Assembly (NCBI RefSeq): GCF_032854445.1
Contig: NC_088300.1
Location: 47,485,682-47,549,681 of the forward strand
DNA: 64,000 nt
Source: Liolophura sinensis
Lineage: Eukaryota > Mollusca > Polyplacophora > Chitonida > Chitonidae
Direction of reading: 5' to 3'
Part shown: in pieces, positions 22,101-33,729 of the stretch
Numbering within the stretch: the first letter of the stretch is position 1
How the letters are laid out: each line of letters begins with the position of its first letter
Position numbers and translations under genes: made by a program
The notes under the pieces: generated by a model
Seen by the model: only the letters and a program-made list of their open reading frames with translations
What the model was told of the DNA's origin: nothing
The model's database searches: none

Positions 22101-25100
22101 GTGAGACAATCAATCGCGTTAGACGACCTTTGAATACGTCATTAAACAGTTATCAGATAAGTAAATAAGTTAATCAACACGACATCAATAACGGAAAATG
22201 TCACCAAGAAACTTGTCAAATGGCAGTAGGAAACTTGTTAAAGGACGCTAAAAAACTTGTCTAATGACAATAAGATACTTGTCAAACAGCGATAGTTTAC
22301 TTGTCAAATGACTCAAAGAAATGTGTCAAAGGACACTTAAAAACTTGTCAAAGGACATGAAGAAATGTGTCAAATGACATTAAGAAACTTGTTAAATGAC
22401 ACAAAGAAAGTTGTCTAATGACACTAAGAAACTTGTAAACTTTCACCATGGACTAGACCACAAGCTCTCGACCAATGGGGTGATGTCTTACAATCCAGGC
22501 TCTGGTTGTCATGTGTTTTAATTGAATGATTATTTCCTAACAACATTCACATGCTTTTATAGATGCGTCAATTTCATCTACCCATGTTCATCACCAATCC
22601 CATCAAGAAAACCTTTCTTTCTTTCTTTCAGCCGTGAACATCAATACATCCATACCCACATCATTATTAGGCACGTCAGACCCGGTGTTAATTAGCCCCA
22701 GCGATTACATAGCAACAGGTAAGTGGGTCTGATTCGTCTCTTAAAGAGCTACAATAGCGTCACGACTTGTCCGACCTAAAAGCAAGGTAAAATGATAGTA
22801 GAGATAATCGGGATTGCTTCCTTAACTTGTGTTCAACCCGCTCTAGTAGCTGTAGTTTGGGAGGATAATACGGAAACAAAGTTTTCTGTCATTTCCAATT
22901 TTGCCAGGTGTGACGTCATATAAGAACACTTGCCGTCGTCCATCACTGATGTATAGCCACAAACGATATCATGCTTTCATACAATATGACGTCATTCCAG
23001 TATAACTGCCTTACTTGACGTCATATCTGCCTAATTCAGGAATATTATCACGTCACATCAGGAAAATTTTGTGGAAACTGCAGAGGATTTTGTTTTTGAG
23101 GATTCTTCACTTACAGGTGTTAAACAGTGGTATTCATCGTAAATTTTTTTTAACTGTGGTGCCAGCTATAGTCCATAAGATATCCTTCATACCATAATTA
23201 TATCTTAATAACATTTTTCCCTGGTTTCTCTTGTCACTGAAGTAAGACTTTAAGAGATATTCTTATATTGTACATTTGTTAGTATATTTATATATTTCAT
23301 TGTCTCTATGAATTTGAGGGGAGTCGTTAAGCTTTGACTGTCTTAGAAGCCATTCAGGTATAGTTTAGGTGAGAAGTTGTAGTACCAACTTAGGAATCCC
23401 CATTTGATTCATTTTCTTCTGGATGTAATGTTATCATTTCTGGTCTGTTAACATGATGTTAAAATAACTGAATTAATTTTTTCGTTTTGCCGATTAGGTG
23501 TAGACCAGCCTGTGATGACAGCCAGCTCCTTCCCCACTGACAGCCTCACACAACAGCTCAGCTCTAATATGGTTACACAGTTCATAGTAGCCAATGATCT
23601 CCAGTCTCCAGGCGTGTTTCCCGGGGCCCTGCTGGGGGTTCCTCCTGCCACCATGATGGTGCCGGGCAGTCCTGTCACAGTCTGTACGAACTGCGCTGCA
23701 CCTGCGTTGACCTGTACCTGCACTCAGAGTCCTGAAACCCCTACAGCACCCTCCACCAACAACAACAACAAACATAAAGCCAAAATCTCCATTGGGAAAG
23801 GTTTGTATACTAGATTCATTTGTAGAAATAAGATTGTGTCATTCAAATAAAGCTCAACAGTATTTTTTTCTGAATGTTTGTTTCGGATCAAGCAGCAAGA
23901 AAATACTACACAGTTGAAATGACAAGCCATAGAGAGAAAGAGAGAGAATGTTACTGACAAGATGAAATTTAGGAAGATCTGCTATTTCGGGTGACATCCT
24001 CTCTTGACAGATATTCACAAATGACAGTTTGGCAAAGGCATTATAGATTTGTTACTGGTCTAATTATGTTTGGGGTTAAACTAAAATAACGGTTTCCAAA
24101 CCCGTCTGCCTGATTTCCTCCTCTCAAAACTGTGCACGTTATTAGAGTTACATATTCATTAGGATGGCTTTATGCAAATGAGATAAATAATATGTAACTT
24201 TCTTTGTACCCAGGTGCTGCGTCACGGGTGACTCAGGAGAACACCAGTGGGTCAGCGAGGACGGATTACCTTAGTAACCACATGCTAAGTGACAGAGCCA
24301 AGAAAAGACGTCTGATGCTGAAGGATAAAATAGACCTACCCACTTTACCAGGTAGAAGCTGTGCCATTTGTTGAAGGTTGGCCAAAATATGCAAGGCTTG
24401 CGCAGGGAAATTTCAAACTTGGTTTCACTAGTCATAAGTGCTTGGAGGTGAAGTGACTTCAGACATAATTTCTGAGGTCAGAGTTCATGATTAACTTGTT
24501 TACCCCGTTTAACATAGTTGCAAATTATAGGCCAATTTCAGAGAAATTTCATGCATGGAATTCAAACTGAAGTGTTCTTTTTTTTATGCAGACCCACGTG
24601 GGCTAGGATGGCTGTGATTGACCCACATTTGGTTTCCTTTTCTCTTGTTTTTAAACTTTGTGGATTTATTCTCTCGTTCTGTTTCAGTTCCTACAAGTAT
24701 GGTAGCAAACCGAAGCCTAGTAACACTCACTGATAGTGCAATGACCTCTTCAACTTCGACCTTTAGGACTTCTGAGGTCATGAACTCTCAGGGTATCACA
24801 TATAGAGACCCTGACACAGGGACCACATATGTACAGACCCAGTTATTGCAGGTAAGATTACTACATTGATTTCGTGAATTTTTGGTTGTCTCTCTTGATT
24901 AATGTTCTAGTTCCACTCCATGGACTGCTGATTTTGATACTGTGTCATAGGGTTTGTCTGCACAAAAACCTGTTTCCTGATATGAGAAGTTAAGCAGATT
25001 TACCTGTTTAATAGTGTTTTCTCTGTTCTCTGCCAACATGTCAACCTGACTTGCCATGTAACAAAATATCGAAATTGTAGGTAAACTGTCAATAGTTTAA

Positions 25101-25524
25101 CGGCATAAATCCCTTGTATTATATTAATTGTCTTATAAAGATTTAGTATGAGGATTTCTTGACACATAAAATTCATACTTGTTTTTATCACACTTGTTAG
25201 TACATATTTGGTTTAGTTAGACGATATTATCGATCGTCATCTGTTTCCTATTTTTTGTTATGATTGTCCATTTACTTAATGCATAGAATATTTGAGAGCT
25301 ATCTGTCTTTACATACAACATTTGTGTTATATCCTGTTTCTCATAATGTTGTTATTGACTAATGTTATTTATCTGTTACTGTTAAGGATGACCCACCAAA
25401 CCCAGAGCTTTACCCAGATGAAACTTCCCTAACATCAGAACTAGCTACACTCCATGACACTCCCAGTACAGATGTGAGCTCTGAATTCACAGGAACGACC
25501 ATCAACCTTCAGGATTTGGAGTGA
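13179..25524 (+). CDS. ZXDC: ZXD-family zinc finger transcription regulator (ZXDC-like), 14 exons
   Basis: Exons: 13179-14616, 16206-16303, 17010-17156, 18664-18753, 19153-19334, 19806-20001, 20635-20815, 21153-21326, 21680-21796, 22632-22718, 23498-23800, 24214-24351, 24688-24851, 25387-25524. The lengths sum to 3453 and phase holds throughout: 1150 residues plus TGA. Residues 1-512 are a low-complexity Ser/Thr/Asp-rich N-terminus with an acidic [16 protein letters not shown] patch. Residues ~532-829 hold ten C2H2 fingers, most CPxxGC-type, with TGERPFK/TGEKPYL linkers and two GCGWAFTTA fingers. This finger number and style are typical of ZXDA/B/C. The tail has a basic [11 protein letters not shown] segment (likely NLS) and an acidic C-terminus. 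Human ZXDC is shorter. The family acts in the nucleus as a transcriptional co-activator, in mammals with CIITA at MHC class II genes; that partner is not expected in a mollusc. Start: the first in-frame ATG, just after the promoter motifs. ZXDC is chosen over ZXDA/B because the gene is intron-rich; the mollusc gene may be ancestral to all three. Confidence 0.92.
14968..15275 (+). mobile_element. Diverged SINE-like element in ZXD intron 1
   Basis: It has a tRNA-like start, GGGTCATAGCCAAGTGGTTA, an internal TTCAATTTAAGCCTCGG, and a body with CACCTCCACCCATAAAACT and GAAGTGAAATAGTCAGGGG near the end. It resembles the family C and degraded tails elsewhere in the window but is too diverged to place. 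Confidence 0.4.
16606..16793 (-). mobile_element. 5'-truncated family A SINE in ZXD intron 2
   Basis: Read on the minus strand it has GGAACTCCAGTCCAGCTCAT-like sequence, the GTTTCCTCCCATCATAACGC module and AAGTGAAATATTCTTGAGTA. It is about 80-85% like the intact copies by eye. Confidence 0.7.
17190..17260 (-). mobile_element. Short SINE tail remnant in ZXD intron 3
   Basis: TTTATTTGTTTATTTATTTT, then ATGCCATACCCCAGAATGTT and TCACTTATA: the reverse complement of the shared tail, heavily mutated. Confidence 0.45.
22207..22440 (+). repeat. 22-bp minisatellite in ZXD intron 9
   Basis: About ten to eleven imperfect copies of a unit like AAACTTGTCAAATGACACTAAG, with frequent AAAGGACA and TAATGACA variants. 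It sits in the 835-bp intron between the exons ending at 21796 and starting at 22632. The period is not a multiple of three, and the array is intronic. Confidence 0.85.
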
Positions 25525-28486
25525 GCTGTCATCAGGAGTTATCTGCTCTTGGAGACGCCTGGCGTATCAAGACTACCAAAGAACTGTGTATTAATTATTG
25601 TGTGTAATATCCATTAAGTAAGAAGGTTATGTGACACATGAATTGTTAGCAAATGTATGCGAAGAAGTGTTGAAAATTGTTATTCATACTGACAAATACT
25701 TTTGAATAAATAGGATAATCCGTGGACAGAACTGTCAATTTTTATGAAAGCTCAAGTATTTAAATACTGTTAAGTTTATTGGTAGCTACTGGAAAGTGGA
25801 ACTGTTTAATTAAGCTAAAAGCTAAAACTAATTATTACTGTTACCGTGGCTAAAAAGCAACAGAACTGTGTCCATAGAAACTGGTATTATTACTCTCTAG
25901 GATCAAAATGATCTTTCATGTTCCAAAGTTATGCTGAGACGTGGTGCTCATGGTTTTAGTAGAGCAGCTGTTTGACTATCACTGTATGGACAAATATTGA
26001 ATGCTTTGACAAAGTATACAGTGTATTTACCTTCTTTAGTCACTTATGTAAGTAAATTAACTGCAGGCTTACTTTCAAATCTTCAACTAAGTTCCATTTT
26101 GTAACTAGTTTTCCTCATTCACTTCATTTGTCACAATTTTGACCAGCTAGTGGTCCAGCTGTGAAATTGGTGCTGTTAAATTCTTCACATTGTTCCATGT
26201 AGTACATGTAATCTGTTGAACATTTGCTTGAGGCTGAGACGGTTTGCCAAACTTACTAGTTCCAGAATAAGCTGCCAAACCATGCATGTGTAAGGCATGT
26301 TAATCCTCTGTGAAATAACACAAACATGGCCCGTTTGGACAAATTTTTCAGGTCAAATTTGATAATGTACATGTGTATATTTTTTGTGAAAGTCTGTGAT
26401 ATTGCACGTTTGTTTTGTATGTACTGTTGAGTATTTGAATCTGTATGTTGTCGTTTCTTATTGCTCGTACTGAAAGCCAATTCAGTGTTCTCTTTAATAT
26501 ACTTCTGCATTGTAAGGCTCATTAATTTGGACAGAGATGGCATTAAATGCTTCAGACCATACACATATATCTTCAGATTAGGGTATTTAAATTCTGTGTT
26601 AAAATAAAATGTCCTGTTAGACTGGAAATGTAATCCATAGAAGTTTTTCCTTAGGCCGTTCTTTACGGTATATTACCGTTTGCTGCAGTCTTGAAAAAAC
26701 CTGAATAGTCATGAATAAATGTCAGTCAAGAAGTTTTGAAACAGTCATGAATTTTACCTTTGAGCATTTTCATGTGTACATGTTTGTACTAATGTTAATA
26801 TTTAATATGATGTGTGTAACCCAAATCTAAAAATGATGAAATCTCAAGCTGTATCAGATTTTGTCTTGGTTAAAGTCAGGGATTATTGTTAGATTTAGTA
26901 ATGACAAGCCAAGAAAGTCTGGCAATTCTGTGTATTGAGAACTGCTAACATCAATTACAGGAGGCTCTGAAATTTTTCAAAAAAAATGTCATATATTTGT
27001 GATGTTATATTTCAGTTTTCAGTTAGGAAGATGCATGTAATGTTATAAAAGGTATGCTGACGCTATATAAAGGTTATTAGCTGTGGATGTTTACTCCTGG
27101 AAGTGTTATTCAATCTGTGTCATAGATGGCATGGTTATTCTACAGTCATCTTTATTTATCAGCTGGAAAGGAAATAATAAAAAAGGAAAAACAAGATCTT
27201 TAGCTGCTACAATGTTCAAGTAAGCTTATGATAACTTGTTTAAGAAATAAACTGCATTACTGCATTAGCATCCAGGTGGCCAGCATGTCGTTCAAATCTC
27301 AGCTGTAAGTGTATGAAGCCTCCATAAAAAACTTGTCCTATTTTGTCCTGTGTGTGTAAATGACGTGTATTTCAATTAAAAGTCTTGAAACAGTTGTAGG
27401 GCTTTGTAACGAGTATTACACTATTTTAAGTTTATGACTTGTTAATTTTAAGGGCTGGCCGAAAAGATCTCGGCATGGGGTACCAGACGCCATCCTCTGC
27501 TTGTTACTTAGGTTAATAATTAGGCACCTCGTTATCAATATATAAAGGAAGTTACAAGTCCTCAAGATCATTAAGCTCTTATTAAAGGCCATTTGGGATG
27601 TTCTTGGAAGGCTTCAGATCAATCTATTTGTCTGCAGTGTGCCTGTGTATATTTACCAGTGGCTCCTGTAAAAGACCTTTAACATCTTTATGTTGATTTG
27701 AAAATCTTGTGTCTGTTCACCTTTTGACAACTCTTGTTACGAATGATGAAGCACGCAGCATTTGTTATGAATCTGGTAAATGTTTACATCGTTAAGTAAT
27801 AAACTATTGCAGTTTATCATCCAGAAAGGGTTTATTTTTTTTTCTTTGTTATCATTGAATATGTTGTGGAAGAGATAAGTCATTGCTTGTATACAATTTT
27901 ATTCATTTATCTGACTGGAGGTTGAAACTGTTCTAAAGAATATTTCACTTCTAGAACGTTGGCCAGCTTTATGGTGGGAGGAAACCAGGCTCGGAACCCA
28001 ACAAATAGGTTTCCCAGTGGATGGATTATAGTAGTTCATTTTCAAACACTTTATGCACTTAAGTCAGTAATGTAAGTGATTCATCAGCGTAGAGACAGCA
28101 GTCAAACATAAATTTGTGTTATGGAGATGGTAATTGTGTGTAAATGAATACAGTGTGGCAAATGTCAGTATTTAGACCAGTGGTGGTACGCATGGGAATG
28201 ACAGATATTCACACAGTGAACAATTGCTGGGCTAACCCTTAAACATTTTGTGTTGATGACAAAATGTATGCTACAAAATTGCCCGAGGTAGAAGTTTACC
28301 GCATTCCTGGCTGGAGAAGGCCTTGAATGAGTATTTGTGGACAACACGCGTCACATTGGAAGGAATCTTTGTTTGCATAGTAGTCCCCCTTGAAAGGTAC
28401 AGTGTGGGGATAACTCTCATTGACCCATTTGGTTATGCACATTGGAGGGAAAAGGCGAGGAAAGTTTTTCTAGTGAAAAGTAGAAG
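25525..28486 (+). other. Probable ZXD 3'UTR and ZXD-PBLD spacer
   Basis: No coding exon is seen. AATAAA hexamers occur soon after the stop (near 25704) and again near 26605, 27248 and 27792, so transcript ends are ambiguous. AT-rich unique sequence fills most of it. The only clear repeat is a SINE remnant near 27930. Confidence 0.55.
27925..28012 (-). mobile_element. SINE tail remnant
   Basis: The reverse complement of this stretch reads GTTTCCTCCCACCATAAAGC .. GAAGTGAAATATTCTTTAG: the shared 3' module without head or A-rich end. Confidence 0.6.
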
Positions 28487-31400
28487 ATGGAGAGCAGTGA
28501 TCGTAGAGAGTACCCGCTATACACCGTCGATGCATTTACAGCTGTGCCCTTTTGTGGTAACCCAGCAGCAGTTTGCGTGGTTACTGAAGACCGTGTGAGT
28601 ATTGAAAAGGTTCTCGCGCAGCCCAGGCTGCGAGTGCCTGTAGTGTTCGTTGGTTAGACCTAGAGCTTAGCTGTATCCAGACAGTGTGGCCGGTTTAAAA
28701 AACAGTGTCACGATGAATTCCCGAACTTTAAAAACAACACACAGTTTCAATCTAGATGGACTAGCTGAAGCTATTTTCGGCTAAATCTAATTGCCGGTAA
28801 TTTGATTGTGGAAAAAGATATTTGTGAAAGGCAATAATGACGTACCGGCATATATGTGTGTCAGGCCATCGTTAAAAAATTCTTTGTGAAAAGAGCTGGA
28901 AGGGGAGGGGGTGCTAACAAAGTATAGGGATTCTAAAGAAATTAGAGCATGTTATTATTGCATGTAACAAGAATATAATCAAGTAAACAAACAAAAAAAA
29001 AAAAACCTGAAGTGTTATAAGAATTCAAACCTGAATATACAAGTTAATGAGAAGAAGAACAGAAATTATTCAGTGTTGTGTTAAACCACAATCAAATAAA
29101 GAAAGAAATAAATCTATTTATTGTTTATAGAAGCTGAGTGACATTGAGATGCAGAAAATGGCAGCTGAAGTGGGTCTATCAGAAACAGCTTTTATAGAGG
29201 CTGACACAGATGAGGAATTCAAAACTGGTGAGTATATTAAAATAAACATCATTATTGGAGGAAGAGAGCTGCTCAAACCTTTTGAAAGCATTGTACCTTC
29301 TGAGGTACAATGTAAATGTGGGATTACATGACAATTACCAACATCAATTGTCAAGATAGTAACCCATTGAGATTCATGACAACTTTTGATGGTGTTATTT
29401 TGTTACTTTAATTTTTGCAGTCTCTAGATTCAGACTGAGATGGTTCACTCCCACGACTGAGGTGCCACTGTGTGGTCATGCCACCCTCGCCTCTGCAGCT
29501 GTCTTATTCTTTGTTATCGGTAAGACAAATAAGCCATATTAGCATTCCATACAGACAGGGAACAGGTCATGTTTCTGCAGTTGACACTAATTTATTGACA
29601 CAAAAAGTAATACTTCAGTCTGATCCTTGGACAGAGTCAGGGATCAACCACCAAAACCATTTTGGGACCATAGTGACAATAAGCCATTGGGCGCAACGGG
29701 AACCCATCAGACGTTGACAAAACATTCCTTTGATGGATTGTAAATTGTAGACATTGCGATACTTTCAATCTTTGACATAACAATGTATGGGTAAAACTGG
29801 TGCCACCTCACGGTATTAAAAAAATATGCTGCCTCCGTATAGTATGATCGTTTAAGAGGTCTTACTTGATATTCATGAGAGAGTGGATATGCTTTATTTG
29901 TTATTGGAAATAAAAAAAAATTCGGCCAGATTGATCACTTTGTGTTGACAGGCCTGGATACTGGTATGTCTAAATCTAGAAACCTCAGAATGTACATTCT
30001 GGTATTGAACAATCAGTTAACACATAAATGTAATATATGATGAATGATTATATTGTGATTGAATGCAATATTGACATAATCACACCTAGTTGTTTGTCAG
30101 TCATAATTGATTGAAAATCCTGTGGGCCTAAGTATGATTGTGTTCTTTGTTTACTGAACAGGAAATCAGTCAGAAATGCTAGAGTTTGACACACACAGTG
30201 GAATCCTTGCTACTCGGCGCGAGGGGGAGGAAATCACATTGAACTTTCCACTCAATCCCAGCACACGACAGGTACACGACAGGGCTGGGGTGAGGGAAGA
30301 AGTGGGCAGAGGAGCAGGTTGTGTGGAAATGATTTGAATTGTTTTATGTGATTGTAACATAATTATCATTTGTATTTTATATGTACATTATTTTCTAAAC
30401 TTCTGATTTGGGGCAGGTGATGGGTAGAGGATCTGACAAGAGTATCCATTTCATATGAAAATTATGAGTCAAGAAATTTGGCAGATGTTGTGAGCTTTGG
30501 TTATTTCTTCTAAGTTGCTACATTCAAAAAAGAAAAAGACAAGTAAGAAATTCTGTTTATTGCCATCCTGATAGAACTAAATCAAGAAAAAAAATGAGAA
30601 GTCAAGTTCAAGCTGGTGGCATTAATTTACTTTTATATTAATATTTATTTCAGAGGAATGAAGATTTCTTGGAGCTATTCAAGGTATGATTTTAAAAAAT
30701 GTAATAATATTCTAAAAATCGACTGGGAGTATTCATATCTTTTGCATGTGCTGTAGCCATCTAAAGAAAAACATCAAAATTTTTTATTTACTACTGTGTC
30801 AAAATTTCTCCCAATAACTTTACAATGACAAGAGGGGAGGAACATAACGTTGAAGGTTTATTATTTGTTGTGTCAGCCAGGAAGTAAGGTTATCAGTCTG
30901 TCTACTTTATATACTTTCTTAGTTATTTGGTGATTTGTGTTCATACGTTATTTTTGTGAATTGGCCTTGCGATTATTGACTTGGAATGTCTTTATTGGTT
31001 GACAGCTGGTATATGAATGTCAGGTTTGATGCACAGATTATGAAGTAGCTGTACATAGCATGTAAATGTAGTAACATTATGAAATGAAAATATTACTCTT
31101 TAAATGGTGGTTATGTATTGCAGTATATTGTTGATGAAGACAAGGTGCTTGCTGTAGAATATTCCTCAACTACTAAAAAACTGTTGCTACGGTTACATGA
31201 TAATGTGTCAAGGTAAGATGCAAAATAATTATATTATACTGATATGTAATAACTTTGTACAATTTATACTGATCTTGGAATAGACTTTGGTGATATATAT
31301 ATATGTGAATTGCCTTTAGATCCTCTCCGTATGCTAATATGTTACAAGTACCTATGCAAAAATACATAAAGCAATGACCGAAGTCATAGCATAGTAAGTT

Positions 31401-33609
31401 TCAGTTTGAAAGTAAGCAGTAATGTCCTGATTTTTGCTGCTGAAAACAACAGCTATTAATGATGTTAAATTATGCAAATAAAAATTATTCTGGTTCAACT
31501 TGGCTTAATAAGTTGTAAAGTGGGATTGTGTAAACGGCCTTGTTCATATCAATCAATAAATCAATCAACCCTTCAAAAAACCGGTTACCTTATTAGTACA
31601 GCTATTTGTATTTTGATTGATCAATTTCATAGGGAATTCCTTGAGAATTTAAAGGTTGATACACAACAACTGATGAAATGTCAGTTGACAACAGAAGTCA
31701 GAGGTGTGATTGTTACAGTGATTGGCTCCGCCCACAAGGAGATCAAAGCAGCTGATGATATAGACTCAAGGAAGGGAGGCCCACAGTATGATTTTATTTC
31801 TCGGTATTTTGCTCCCTGGAATGGAATTCCAGAGGACCCTGTTACAGGTATTGTCCACTGTCTTTAATTAGTTCCTTAAGACCAGGGCCCTCATTCACAA
31901 ATTTTCTTAAATCAATTATTCATAAATTTTCTTAAATCAATTATTCATAAATTTTCTGGCAAATGACATCGCTTTATGGCACTATAACCTAGACAACGTC
32001 TTTTACAAAAAAATACTACAAGAAATATGATTTACAAAGCTTTGTGAAAGTGGCCCAAAGTGGACAAAGCCCTCTAAAGCCCATAAGTATCATAATGACC
32101 AGCAAAAGTGTCTTCATTGTTTTGCTTAAATGTCAACTAGATGGTTTTTCCCAAACTGGAAACTTTATGATAATTAGTTCTCCTTTATTTAATAGTTGTG
32201 ACTGGGTGGGGTGTCATGTCTGGTATCTCTCGACATGACACTTCACTACTGGCAGCACATGGGTGGCATGACATGCCCTGCCAGAAGAAACACACTATGT
32301 GTAAACACACCTAATGACTCCTCCGTTGTCATAAGACTGAAAAATTGTTAAGTATGACATTAAATCCCAAGCATGCATACATGTACATGCCTCTCTTAAC
32401 AACATGATGCCTCTGTATGCATCTAAATACTAATATTATTTCCAAAATAATTGTTAGATAAAAATGTAAACAAATCAGATTGGATCTAATACAGCTCGTG
32501 CAATAGTGAATGTTTCAATAGACTGACTATCATTGTTGGTGTTCATATAGCTCTTTTGCGAATTATTTCATAACTTCAGAAAATGATGCTTGCAATTTAT
32601 TGTTATAGTCTGGCTGTAATTTTTTTTTTTTTTTTTTTTTGCAAATTACTCCACAACTTCACCAAGCACAATGCAGGTAATCAACCTTGATTTTAGTTTA
32701 TGAAAATTTGTCTACAGGTTCAGCACACACAGTTTTGGCAAGTTACTGGTCAATAGTGTTGAACAAGACAGAAATGTGTGGTAAGTCACGATTAAGTTGT
32801 CTGCCTGATTAGAAGGAAATCAGACTAAGCTCCATTTGAAAAAAAAAAAAAAAAACAATATTCATAATTGCGCAGCAACCAAACTAACAATAGTTCATTC
32901 AGGGAAACAGTTACATTGTTGGAACAGTCATTGCTGTCAACTAGATTCATTGCAAAGAATCTCGTCCCTATATTTCTTCAATGTAACGGTTTAACTTTAT
33001 GTTCAGATGAGTACAACAACATTCTGGTGAGTATTTTAGGGGGAACACATTAGTGGCAGTCTGTGTTGCATTGAATCACATTTTGTAACAAAAGATGTTA
33101 CATTGAGGGATAGGCATACCATGTGTACAGGTGGAGAGGGCAAAACACTACCCCCTTCTCCCCAATTCTGACTCTGACAATTTACGTAACCATCTTTTAC
33201 CCAGTGAAATGAATGCTCTGTTGTTTCAGTTAGGATTGATTTCTTTCATTCTACACAACGTTCAAAGAAAAGTTTTAAGGAATATGTGGCCTAGGTCTCA
33301 GAAAAACTCAACCTGTATAGGTTTATGGGCTTGAAAGTTCCTACTAACTAAAACGTGTGAATTAAGTCTCCCAAAAAATGGCACACTTGATCTCATTAGA
33401 GGCTAGGCACACGGGTCAAAATGTTTCCCCCTACACTAACGTATTCGATAACCATCAATGCTCACTAAAACAGATTTTCCAACATTCATGTTTTTGCAGC
33501 GCATCAATGTTCTCCTCGAGGTGGTGATTTGCGCATCAGGCTGCGTGGAGATCGGGTGGAGTTGATTGGTCAGGCTGTTGTCATGGTGACAGGAAAGCTT
33601 ACTATCTGA
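28487..33609 (+). CDS. PBLD: Phenazine biosynthesis-like domain-containing protein (PhzF family), 9 exons
   Basis: PBLD belongs to the PhzF isomerase/epimerase fold (two diaminopimelate-epimerase-like halves). The vertebrate protein's substrate is unknown. Exons: 28487-28594, 29131-29227, 29421-29519, 30162-30271, 30654-30683, 31124-31212, 31633-31847, 32718-32780, 33500-33609. The sum is 921 nt, so 306 residues plus TGA; human PBLD is 288. Visible motifs: [18 protein letters not shown] (residues 14-31), GLSETAFIE with the expected catalytic Glu at 54, [10 protein letters not shown] from residue 84, EDPVTGSAH ending at 253, then [12 protein letters not shown] and a C-terminal VxVTGKLTI strand. 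All active-site signatures look intact, so it is probably functional. The start is the ATG directly before the conserved N-terminal strand. The 3' end runs into the satellite block at 33730, so part of that block may be transcribed. Confidence 0.94.
31893..31955 (+). repeat. 24-bp direct repeat, about 2.5 copies
   Basis: Copies of ATTCATAAATTTTCTTAAAT with CAATT linkers, just after the PBLD exon ending at 31847. Short and intronic. Confidence 0.75.
32195..32380 (+). mobile_element. SINE family B 3' part in PBLD intron 7
   Basis: It contains CATGACATGCCCTGCCAG, ACTCCTCCGTTGTCATAAG, and the tail ACTGAAAAATTGTTAAG .. ACATTAAATCCCAAGCATGC. The tail matches the B-type copies at 46096 and 38474. 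The head is missing or unrecognisable. Confidence 0.6.
32621..32640 (+). repeat. Poly-T run in PBLD intron 7
   Basis: About 20 T residues about 80 bases upstream of the acceptor at 32717. This is close enough to act as an extended polypyrimidine tract, though a nearer one may be used. Confidence 0.8.
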
Positions 33610-33729
33610 AGGTGGGCATTCTGATTCAGATAGGAGTTGGCTGAATATGAAGATTTTATCTTTATCTGTGATGTGTTAGAGACGATCATGACATCTGCAG
33701 TGTGCTGTATGGGAGGGGATGTCATCTCA

